A stretch of 6,362 nucleotides of DNA from CALRBF01 sp041164045 (GCA_041164045.1 JBEAQD010000049.1:1-6362); one strand, 5' to 3'; positions 1 to 5,784 are shown, numbered from the stretch's first letter. The notes: generated by a model not told the origin, from the letters alone. Translations and numbers: made by a program.

Positions 1-129
1 TGCTTTAAATTCCCTAATAAAATTGAAGCTAGATTCTTTAATTTTATTAGGATCAATATCTGGTACTAGATCAGGAATACTAATGACAGGCTGCTTTGGT
101 GATGACTTGCTTTTTTTTACCTTACTCAT
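1..129 (-). CDS. Unknown protein, N-terminal 43 residues (runs off the left edge)
   Basis: This is an open frame on the minus strand that starts with ATG at 129 and stays open through 43 codons to the window edge. An in-frame TAA lies eight codons upstream of the ATG, so no longer ATG start is available. The N-terminus is basic and polar (MSKVKKSKSSPKQP), followed by a Pro/Asp-rich stretch (VISIPDLVPDIDPNKIKES). No signal peptide or membrane segment is visible in this part, so the protein probably begins in the cytoplasm. A good promoter (TTCACA-17-TATAAT, 154-182) sits just upstream and predicts a leader of about 17 bases. There is no Shine-Dalgarno motif. The gene is divergent from the propeller-LCP-pth operon. 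I do not recognise the family. The promoter and the continuous frame are the reasons to believe it is real. Confidence 0.6.
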   Translation of the reverse strand, partial: MSKVKKSKSSPKQPVISIPDLVPDIDPNKIKESSFNFIREFKA

Positions 130-153
130 AATTTTAAATATAATATATTATGA

Positions 154-182
154 ATTATATTATATATGAGACATTTTGTGAA
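154..182 (-). promoter_or_regulatory. Promoter for the left-edge minus-strand gene
   Basis: Read on the minus strand, TTCACA (182-177) and TATAAT (159-154) are separated by 17 bases, a good sigma-70-type arrangement. Transcription would start near 147, leaving a leader of roughly 17 bases before the ATG at 129. The region is very AT-rich and a second TATAAT occurs at 164-159, but its spacing to the -35 box is only 12. Confidence 0.55.
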
Positions 183-196
183 TACTCTTATTAAAA

Positions 197-226
197 TTGG
201 AAATTTAGTACAATCTATAGTATAAT
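197..226 (+). promoter_or_regulatory. Promoter of the propeller-LCP-pth operon
   Basis: TTGGAA (197-202) and a perfect TATAAT (221-226) are separated by 18 bases. The start point would be near 233, only about 15 bases before the ATG at 248. It lies back to back with the minus-strand promoter at 154-182, with the two -35 boxes 14 bases apart, so the two polymerases could compete or share an operator. No clear operator palindrome was recognised. Confidence 0.6.
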
Positions 227-247
227 TAGTTTATATATATTTAAGTT

Positions 248-1456
248 ATGAAATTACATATACAATCAAAATACATATATCGTCTCATTATAGGAATTAT
301 ATTAATTACTATGTCGTTGCTGATATGGTTTCAATCACAGCAAATCCGACAGTTCAGGCAAGAGCAAATTCAGAGAAATAACTTAATATCCAGAGAATTT
401 GTAGAAGAGCCTATATTAAATGGATTAAAGCCACAAATTATTAATATTCAAGAAAAAAAACAAACTTTATATTTACCAGAGGAATTTAAAATCAGTGTTT
501 TAAGTCAAGGTTTTGAGTCACCACAATTTGTTAAATCTGATGATAAGGGAAATTTATTTGTAACTGATAATAAAGCCAATACCCTTTGGATAGTTCCAGC
601 CCAGAATCCACAAGAGCCTAAATTAGTAGATAATAAGTTAAAAGGAATAATGACCTTGTATTGGTATGAAGGTTCGATTTTTGTACTAAATGACACAAAA
701 TTAATACAATATATAGATATACAATCAGATGGTAGCTATAAAGAGAGAAAAACTTTAATTGATAATTTACCAAGACCCAAAGATAATACATATTATACAA
801 TAGCTATCAAAAATAATAGAATTTATATAGGAATTCCAGCTAATTGTGAGACTTGTAAACCTAAAGACAAAAAATTGGGTAGTATTATGTCATATGCAAT
901 AGATGGTAGTGATGAAAAACTTTTTGCACAAGGTTTGAAACATATTACAGATATAGTTGCAGAAGCAAATAATTTGATCGTCACAGATATTGGTAGAACT
1001 GGTATTAGTAGTCAATTACCAGCGGTTGAAATTAATAAAATAGAAGAAGGTAAGGATTATGGTTGGCCATATTGTTATGGAGATTCTAATACAGACCCTA
1101 AGTATACAGAACAGACAGATTTTTGTAAAAACAAAGCAGAGTCATCAATCACTGAACTACCAAAAGGCAATGGTTTGGCTGGATTTTCTTTGATACCTAA
1201 TACATTTTTTAATAGTTTTGCTAATAACTATGCCTTTATTTATCAAGGTGGTCAGAATAAATATATTCCAAAAGGTTATAAAGTAGTCATTAAAGATATA
1301 AATAAAGACTCTACTGCTAAGAACTTTATTACAGGATGGTTACTGGAAGATGGAAGTACTTGGGGTAGCCCTAAGGGGGTAGCTTTTGATAATAATGGCA
1401 ATATGATTATCACAGACCAGCAAAACGGATTATTATATAAAGTAACTCAAGAATAA
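248..1456 (+). CDS. Membrane-anchored sorbosone dehydrogenase-like beta-propeller protein
   Basis: This 402-residue protein has an uncleaved-looking signal anchor (hydrophobic residues about 11-28, basic residues before it), which would place the rest outside the membrane. Residues about 75-400 match the L-sorbosone/soluble glucose dehydrogenase-like beta-propeller family. The signs are an opening LPEEFKISVLSQGF (77-90), repeated blades of the type DDKGNLFVTD and FDNNGNMIITD, the hallmark YGWPYCYGD (271-279), and a closing ITGWLLEDGSTWGSPKGVAF. Cysteines 200/203 (NCETC) and 276/293 sit where the family has conserved cysteines and may form disulphides. Many family members oxidise sugars using PQQ. 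Here the usual Arg-Asn of GLRN reads GLKH (229-232) and the usual His before the Thr-Arg step is Tyr, so catalysis is doubtful. The start at 248 fits the promoter at 197-226. The stop overlaps the next start in TAATG, which indicates translational coupling to the LCP gene. The fold is fairly sure; the function is unknown. Confidence 0.85.
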   Translation: MKLHIQSKYIYRLIIGIILITMSLLIWFQSQQIRQFRQEQIQRNNLISREFVEEPILNGLKPQIINIQEKKQTLYLPEEFKISVLSQGFESPQFVKSDDKGNLFVTDNKANTLWIVPAQNPQEPKLVDNKLKGIMTLYWYEGSIFVLNDTKLIQYIDIQSDGSYKERKTLIDNLPRPKDNTYYTIAIKNNRIYIGIPANCETCKPKDKKLGSIMSYAIDGSDEKLFAQGLKHITDIVAEANNLIVTDIGRTGISSQLPAVEINKIEEGKDYGWPYCYGDSNTDPKYTEQTDFCKNKAESSITELPKGNGLAGFSLIPNTFFNSFANNYAFIYQGGQNKYIPKGYKVVIKDINKDSTAKNFITGWLLEDGSTWGSPKGVAFDNNGNMIITDQQNGLLYKVTQE

Positions 1457-2808
1457 TGAAAATTTTCAAATCAAATATAGGTCTGGCTTTTATTTCTTTT
1501 TTATTATCTGCTGGTATTGTAGGAGCTGGAGCTTGGATTTTATCCCAAAATTCTCAAAACATCCCAATTATCCAAAACCTAAATCCAGTTAAACAAGATA
1601 AAGTTGTCAATAAACCGGATGAAGAAACTATTCTACTATTAGGTAAAGGGGGTGAAAAACATGATGGTGGAGATTTGACCGACACTATTATGATTGCTCA
1701 AATTCTTAATCCAGAAAGACAAATAAATCTAATCTCACTACCTAGAGACTTTTTGGTGTTTGATGAAAAAGGCTATTATAGTAAAATAAATAGTGTTTAT
1801 ATAAATAATATTAACCAAGGAAAAACAGAAGCCGAGGCCATCAAAGCCTTACAAGATAAAATCACAGAAATAACCGGTATAAGTTTTGATTATTATGCGG
1901 AAGTAGACTTCGCTGGTTTTGTGAAAGTGGTAGACAAAGTGGGAGGAGTAGAGGTAGATGTGACTGAGGCTATTGATGATCCGTACTACCCAGGACCTAA
2001 CTATAGTTATCAGAGATTCACATTAGCAGCAGGTTTACAAACACTAGATGGAGAGACAGCTCTCAAATATGCTCGTACAAGATACACCTCGGTAGGAGGT
2101 GATTTAGACCGATCTAGAAGACAACAACAAATTTTAGGTAATCTCAAAGACAGAGTATTTAGTCTAAATCCAATTTTAGATGCTCCCAAAATAGTATCTT
2201 TATTAGGTATCGCAAGAGAGACTATAAAGACAGATTTATCCCTGACAGATATGAAGAGTTTATATGACACTTATCAGGATAGTAAAGATTATACAATGAA
2301 ATCTCTTGTACTAGGCAATAATCTATTAACCGGCAATATTAAGGAAGGTTATAGACAGTTTGGTTCAGCTAGAGGCTATATTCTGGAACCTAGAATAGGG
2401 GAAAAAAATTATTTAGAAATACAGGAAGAGATAGCTAATATCTTTGATATAGCTACATATGAAGAAAAATTAACTAATTTAAGAAAGAATAAATCTGAAT
2501 TAGAAATAATCTGGGGAGAAGATTTGACCAAAATAGAGAAAACACAAATTCAAGAATTTTTACAAGCAAGAGGCTTTAGAATCAAAGTTATTGATTCTAA
2601 TAAATTAGATAAAATCCCAACAGATAACACTTTATATTTAGGAACTAACCCATATCAACAAAACCAAACCGAATCTTCCTCAGAGATAGATAATACCAAT
2701 ATATCCAAAGAGTATATTAAAGATATTTTTAAGCCCAATTTAGATACACAAATTGCCTTAAGTAAGGATATCCCAATTTTATATATTGCTAAATCATTAA
2801 AATTTTAA
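1456..2808 (+). CDS. LytR-CpsA-Psr (LCP) family cell-wall polymer ligase
   Basis: LCP proteins transfer lipid-linked anionic glycopolymers or capsular polysaccharide onto peptidoglycan or another acceptor outside the membrane. This 450-residue protein has one N-terminal membrane anchor (about 8-29) and then an LCP domain (about 56-235). The expected metal and pyrophosphate-binding residues are present: Asp73 and Asp76 in GGDLTDT, Arg97-Asp98 in SLPRD, Lys110 in YSKIN, and the Arg cluster in GDLDRSRRQQQ (215-225). The family motifs KVVDKVGGVEVDV and LDGETALKYARTR are also clear. Residues about 345-450 weakly resemble the LytR C-terminal domain, a helix and strand pattern ending in DIPILYIAK; that assignment is tentative. 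The gene starts inside the stop of the propeller gene (TAATG) and ends three bases before pth, so all three are probably one transcript. The polymer it attaches cannot be told from sequence. Confidence 0.94.
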   Translation: MKIFKSNIGLAFISFLLSAGIVGAGAWILSQNSQNIPIIQNLNPVKQDKVVNKPDEETILLLGKGGEKHDGGDLTDTIMIAQILNPERQINLISLPRDFLVFDEKGYYSKINSVYINNINQGKTEAEAIKALQDKITEITGISFDYYAEVDFAGFVKVVDKVGGVEVDVTEAIDDPYYPGPNYSYQRFTLAAGLQTLDGETALKYARTRYTSVGGDLDRSRRQQQILGNLKDRVFSLNPILDAPKIVSLLGIARETIKTDLSLTDMKSLYDTYQDSKDYTMKSLVLGNNLLTGNIKEGYRQFGSARGYILEPRIGEKNYLEIQEEIANIFDIATYEEKLTNLRKNKSELEIIWGEDLTKIEKTQIQEFLQARGFRIKVIDSNKLDKIPTDNTLYLGTNPYQQNQTESSSEIDNTNISKEYIKDIFKPNLDTQIALSKDIPILYIAKSLKF

Positions 2809-2811
2809 ATT

Positions 2812-3306
2812 ATGCAACTTATCGTAGGACTTGGTAATATTGGAGATAAATATAAAAGCACATATCATAATATAGGATTTGAATTTTTAGAATTTATAAC
2901 CAATCAAGCTGAGTTTAGTTATAAAAAACATTTTTTAGGTGCAATTTATAAAAATGGAGATACAATTTATCTCAAGCCACACACCTATATGAATAACTCT
3001 GGACAATCAGTCTTGGCAGTCAAGCAATATTATAATATTCCAGATAATCAGATTATTATAATCCACGATGATTCAGATATAGCTCTAGGAGAGTACAAAA
3101 TTCAAACCAATAGAGGTAGCGGAGGCCATCATGGTATAAACTCAGTCTTTGAGCATATATCACCAGCCGTCACAAGAATTAGAATCGGTATCAGAGCCGA
3201 GCGATTCATGGGACAGAAAGCTCAAGAATTTGTATTGAGAGCTATCAGTGATGAAGACAATATAATTCTACAACAAGTTTATAAACAAGTACAAGAGAAT
3301 TTGTAG
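2812..3306 (+). CDS. pth: Peptidyl-tRNA hydrolase (Pth)
   Basis: Pth cleaves the ester bond of peptidyl-tRNA released from stalled ribosomes and recycles the tRNA in the cytoplasm. The 164-residue protein shows the family landmarks in order: IVGLGNIGDKY with Asn9, the catalytic His19 in TYHNIG, the substrate-binding PHTYMNNSG (Met60, Asn61), Asp86 in IHDDSD, RGSGGHHG with His106, and RIRIGI (122-127). Two departures from the Escherichia coli enzyme are visible. The Asn that normally follows the second conserved His (Asn114 there) is His107 here, and the protein is about 30 residues shorter, mostly at the C-terminal lid and tail. It lies three bases after the LCP gene, with no Shine-Dalgarno motif, and is the last gene of the operon. 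No T-tract terminator follows; the palindromic repeat region begins right after it. Confidence 0.96.
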   Translation: MQLIVGLGNIGDKYKSTYHNIGFEFLEFITNQAEFSYKKHFLGAIYKNGDTIYLKPHTYMNNSGQSVLAVKQYYNIPDNQIIIIHDDSDIALGEYKIQTNRGSGGHHGINSVFEHISPAVTRIRIGIRAERFMGQKAQEFVLRAISDEDNIILQQVYKQVQENL

Positions 3307-3319
3307 AAGGTTTTATTTT

Positions 3320-3443
3320 TCCCCTTCGTATGCAGGGCAGGGAGTGATTAAAGGGAGAGTGTGGACGGAGCTAAAATTCACCTCTTGAGTGGTGTCAGGT
3401 TTTGCTTGGCGGGGGTGGGGAGGAGTGTTTTGTAACTTTAGCT
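3320..3443. repeat. Scrambled or older relative of the neighbouring palindromic repeat
   Basis: This stretch shares pieces with the better-preserved unit beside it. TCCCCTTCG (3320-3328) followed by GGGCAG (3335-3340) parallels the start of the unit at 3447. GGCGGGGGTGG (3408-3418) is an exact 11-base direct repeat of 3475-3485. A separate inverted repeat, AGCTAAAATT (3369-3378) against AACTTTAGCT (3434-3443), pairs at nine of ten positions and may bound a nested element. No open frame or T-tract terminator was seen. It is probably a decayed or rearranged copy; its boundaries are uncertain. Confidence 0.45.
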
Positions 3444-3446
3444 TTT

Positions 3447-3549
3447 GTCCCCCTTCGGAGGGGGCAGCCTGAAAGGCGGGGGTGGATAAAACACAAACTA
3501 GAACTCAATCCACCTCCGGCACTCCGTACCACCTCCTCCAAAGGAGGAC
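3447..3549. repeat. Inverted pair of two-hairpin palindromic units (BIME/REP or MITE-like)
   Basis: Two units of 41-42 bases face each other (3447-3487 plus, 3508-3549 minus) around a 20-base spacer. Each begins with GTCC and ends with GGTGGAT. In the left unit, hairpin one is CCCCCT-TCGG-AGGGGG (3449-3464) and hairpin two is GCCT-GAA-AGGC (3467-3477). In the right unit, read on the minus strand, hairpin one is TCCTCC-TTT-GGAGGA (3534-3548) and hairpin two is GGTAC-GGA-GTGCC (3518-3530, one G-T pair). The architecture is kept although the bases differ, which suggests selection on structure or descent from one repeat family. The stretch 3401-3550 has 83 G/C of 150, unlike the AT-rich genes around it. 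It could also be transcribed as a 3' structure of the pth operon. I recall similar palindromes in intergenic DNA of other bacteria, but family membership is inference. Confidence 0.7.
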
Positions 3550-3632
3550 AATTACTATCTAATTTACTTTTATTATTCTAGTAATGTATATAATCTCTTT
3601 TTGTCGACGATTACCTCATCTCGTACATTATA

Positions 3633-3661
3633 TTGATTTATTGTCATATTTTCGGTACAAT
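3633..3661 (+). promoter_or_regulatory. Promoter of the winged-helix protein gene
   Basis: TTGATT (3633-3638) and TACAAT (3656-3661) are separated by 17 bases. The start point would be near 3668, giving a leader of about 32 bases before the ATG at 3700. Between the palindromic repeat and this promoter (3550-3632) I see only plain AT-rich sequence. Confidence 0.5.
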
Positions 3662-3699
3662 AGAAAGTAGTCAATAATTATAATAAATTCACACTGTAT

Positions 3700-4293
3700 A
3701 TGTCGCTTAATCTGAAAAGCCCGTTAATATATTTATTAGGAATAGAAAAAGTCAAAATCTTAAAAGTATTCATTAAGGACTCTACCAAAAAGCTAACTCT
3801 GGAAGAATTACAGAATAGAACCAATATACCTATCAATACTCTCAGAGCAGAATTAAGGCAGGCTATCAAATATAATATTATCCAAGAGATAAAGATAAAA
3901 AAAGAAACAACGTATATCCTTAACCCAATTGAAGAAGTCTTAGCGCTAGAGCCAGTAATATTTCGTTTAGGCCAATCATTTTTCGATACTCTTGCCCAAA
4001 AACTTGATAAAGTTGGAAACATTCATCTTTGTATATTAATGGGGGCATTCTTGCAAAGAGATAAAGATAGAGTAGATATGTTCCTAGTAGCGGATGATAT
4101 CAATGATAAAAAATTTGATACTCTAATCAAAGATATAGAAACAGAATTAGCCCAAGAGATAACCTACACAGTACTGACTCTAAAAGACTTTGAATACAGA
4201 CAGAATATGTTTGACAAATTCGTCTTAGATATACTAGAGAACAAAAATACTCAAATTATCATTGACAAATCTTCAATTTCATTAGATAATTAA
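3700..4293 (+). CDS. Winged-helix protein with a degenerate nucleotidyltransferase-like domain
   Basis: This 197-residue soluble protein has two parts. Residues about 14-75 look like a winged helix-turn-helix: GIEKVKILKVFIKDS, then LTLEELQNRTNIPINTLRAELRQA as the helix-turn-helix, then a basic wing ending in TYILNP. Residues about 105-190 resemble a minimal nucleotidyltransferase fold: GAFLQ (115-119), RVDMFLVADDI (124-134) and the trailing ELAQEITYTVLTLKDFEYR. Active members of that fold carry Gly-Ser and an Asp-x-Asp pair. Here Ser is Ala and only Asp126 remains, so the domain is probably a non-catalytic ligand or nucleic-acid binding module. I recall proteins of this layout in Patescibacteria, with no known function. 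A sensible guess is a transcriptional regulator; targets are unknown. The start at 3700 is the first ATG after the promoter and has no Shine-Dalgarno motif. Its last codons carry the tRNA-Phe promoter. Confidence 0.85.
   Translation: MSLNLKSPLIYLLGIEKVKILKVFIKDSTKKLTLEELQNRTNIPINTLRAELRQAIKYNIIQEIKIKKETTYILNPIEEVLALEPVIFRLGQSFFDTLAQKLDKVGNIHLCILMGAFLQRDKDRVDMFLVADDINDKKFDTLIKDIETELAQEITYTVLTLKDFEYRQNMFDKFVLDILENKNTQIIIDKSSISLDN
4262..4290 (+). promoter_or_regulatory. tRNA-Phe promoter embedded in the end of the preceding gene
   Basis: A perfect TTGACA (4262-4267) and GATAAT (4285-4290) are separated by exactly 17 bases. Transcription would begin near 4297, about three bases before the tRNA 5' end at 4300. 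Both boxes lie within the last codons of the winged-helix gene (Ile-Asp-Lys and Asp-Asn), just before its TAA. This is the strongest promoter match in the window, as expected for a stable RNA gene. Confidence 0.75.
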
Positions 4294-4299
4294 TAAATA

Positions 4300-4372
4300 G
4301 CCTCGATAGCTCAGGTAGTAGAGCACAGGTCTGAAGAACCTGGTGTCGTAAGTGCAAGTCTTACTCGGGGCA
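4300..4372 (+). tRNA. tRNA-Phe (anticodon GAA)
   Basis: A complete 73-base cloverleaf is visible. The acceptor is GCCTCGA/TCGGGGC (one T-G pair), the D stem GCTC/GAGC, the anticodon stem CAGGT/ACCTG and the T stem GTAAG/CTTAC, with discriminator A at 4372 and CCA not encoded. The anticodon loop CTGAAGA gives GAA at 4333-4335, so Phe. U20, G44, U45 and A73, known Phe identity positions in Escherichia coli, are present. G15-C48 and G19-C56 are kept. Two oddities stand out. The T loop is TGCAAGT, with G at position 55 instead of the near-universal U. The D loop is AGGTAGTA, with A at 18 instead of G. Position 37 is G rather than the usual bacterial A. It has its own promoter (4262-4290), and the mutase gene follows after 23 bases. 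Confidence 0.93.
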
Positions 4373-4395
4373 CAATAAAGTAAATTTAATCCAAT

Positions 4396-5784
4396 ATGCA
4401 TACCAATCCCAGTATATTCAAAGCTTATGATATTAGAGGTATTTATGGGACTGATTTGACTGATGAGACAGCTTACAGATTGGGGCGAGCTTATGGACAG
4501 TTTTTGAGACAAGAATATCCAAACAAACAAGAATTTACTATAGTTTTGGCTCGTGATATGCGAGACTCTGGTCTGTCTCTAGAAAATAGATTAAAACAAG
4601 GACTTGCTGATGAAGAAATTAAAATTATCAACATAGGACTATCCTCAACTCCAATGATGTACTATGCCGTCTTAGAATATGGTGTAGATGGAGGAATTAT
4701 TATAACAGCTTCTCATAACCCAGCTGAATATAATGGATTTAAGTTAGTCAAATATAATTCTATTCCAATCTCAGGAGATAAAGGTATATATCAGATGCGA
4801 GATATAGTTATGAATAATACATTAAAAGCTCAAAATTTACCTATATTAGAGACTATTAAAATTAATACCCTACAAGATTATATTCAAAATGTTTTGACCT
4901 ATCGTAACAAAGAAATTGAAATAAAGCCTCTCAAAGTAGTAGTAGATACAGCTAATGGAATGGGATATCCGGCTATTAAAGCTTTCTTAGATAATTTCTC
5001 ACAATTAGAAGTTATTTATTTATACCCAGAACTAGATGGGAATTTCCCTAATCATGAAGCAAACCCTCTCAAAGAAGAAACATTATTAGATTTACAAAAC
5101 AAAATTATAAAACTAGGAGCTGATTTTGGAATTGCAGGAGACGGAGATTTTGATAGAGTGTCTTTTGTAGATAATACAGGTAAAACTATTAGGCCAGATA
5201 TTACTACAGCTCTCTTAGCCCAGATGTTATTGACAGGCAGAGAAGGAGCTAAAATACTATATGATCTTAGATCATCTAATATTACTCCAGAGGAAATCAC
5301 TAGACAAGGTGGAATTCCAATGCAGACTAGAGTTGGTCACTCTTTTATCAAAGCTCAGATGCGAGAAGAAAAAGCTTTTTTTGCGGGAGAGTTCTCTGGA
5401 CATTTTTATCTAGATGTGATTAAAGGATCTGAACATGCCTATTTTGAAAATCCACTATTTGTAATTCTAAAAATTCTAGAATTATTATCTGAGAATGATA
5501 TAAGCCTAAATGAACTTACCAAAGATTTATTCATCTATGCTCATTCTGGAGAGATAAACTTCGAGATTGAAAGACCCAAAGATGAGATATTAGCTGAGAT
5601 TAAACAGGAATTTAGCCAAGGTAAGCTCAATGAATTAGATGGAATTAGAATAGACTATCCAGACTTTTGGTTCTCCGTCAGGGCATCTAATACCGAACCA
5701 GTCTTAAGACTAATTGTAGAAGGTAAAACTGAGGCTAAAATGGAAGAAATAAAGCTTAGGTTGATAAGTATAATTAAGGGATAG
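4396..5784 (+). CDS. manB: Phosphomannomutase/phosphoglucomutase (alpha-D-phosphohexomutase)
   Basis: This cytoplasmic enzyme interconverts hexose 1- and 6-phosphates (mannose and/or glucose), supplying nucleotide-sugar precursors for envelope glycans and linking to glycolysis. At 462 residues it is the usual family length, and all four active-site segments are present in order. They are the N-terminal FKAYDIRGIYG (8-18), the phosphoserine loop TASHNP (104-109, Ser106), the metal loop DGDFDR (249-254, Asp249/251/253), the sugar-specificity loop GEFSGH (331-336, Phe where Met is common) and the phosphate-binding RASNTEP (429-435). The GEMSGH-type loop argues for dual mannose/glucose use rather than strict glucosamine specificity, but the preferred substrate cannot be fixed. 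It begins 23 bases after the tRNA-Phe 3' end with no promoter or terminator seen between, so read-through from the tRNA promoter and release by 3' tRNA processing is likely. No Shine-Dalgarno motif precedes the ATG. Confidence 0.94.
   Translation: MHTNPSIFKAYDIRGIYGTDLTDETAYRLGRAYGQFLRQEYPNKQEFTIVLARDMRDSGLSLENRLKQGLADEEIKIINIGLSSTPMMYYAVLEYGVDGGIIITASHNPAEYNGFKLVKYNSIPISGDKGIYQMRDIVMNNTLKAQNLPILETIKINTLQDYIQNVLTYRNKEIEIKPLKVVVDTANGMGYPAIKAFLDNFSQLEVIYLYPELDGNFPNHEANPLKEETLLDLQNKIIKLGADFGIAGDGDFDRVSFVDNTGKTIRPDITTALLAQMLLTGREGAKILYDLRSSNITPEEITRQGGIPMQTRVGHSFIKAQMREEKAFFAGEFSGHFYLDVIKGSEHAYFENPLFVILKILELLSENDISLNELTKDLFIYAHSGEINFEIERPKDEILAEIKQEFSQGKLNELDGIRIDYPDFWFSVRASNTEPVLRLIVEGKTEAKMEEIKLRLISIIKG

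Noticed and set aside
2010..2270. An 86-codon open frame on the minus strand inside the LCP gene
   Set aside because: It is antisense to the strongly conserved LCP core, including the Arg cluster, and has no promoter or family resemblance.
3306..3327. A terminator right after pth (GAAGG/CCTTC)
   Set aside because: The stem is only five pairs with a loop of about 12 bases, and no T tract follows.
3320..3549. A housekeeping structured RNA (SRP RNA, tmRNA, RNase P RNA or 6S RNA) suggested by a G+C-rich island in AT-rich DNA
   Set aside because: None of the hallmark conserved segments of these RNAs was recognised. The inverted duplication and internal direct repeat fit a repeat element better.
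3432..3549. An integron attC-like site (imperfect inverted repeat near GTAAC)
   Set aside because: The expected paired R and L boxes with GTTRRRY/RYYYAAC ends are missing, and there is no gene cassette or integrase.
3641..3661. TTGTCA with TACAAT as the winged-helix gene promoter
   Set aside because: The spacer is only nine bases. TTGATT at 3633-3638 gives 17 bases to the same -10 box.
3678..4022. A 114-codon open frame on the minus strand
   Set aside because: It lies opposite the well-supported winged-helix gene, crosses that gene's promoter-proximal region, and its translation resembles no family I recognise. It is a shadow frame.
4300..4395. The tRNA as an integration site of a mobile element
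   Set aside because: No duplicated tRNA 3' end, integrase or element boundary was seen in the window.
248..5784. Recoding of TGA as glycine, as in Gracilibacteria and Absconditabacteria
   Set aside because: The five complete genes are full length with no in-frame TGA, and their glycine positions use GGN. TGA is simply not used as a stop here (six stops, all TAA or TAG), which is too few to conclude more.
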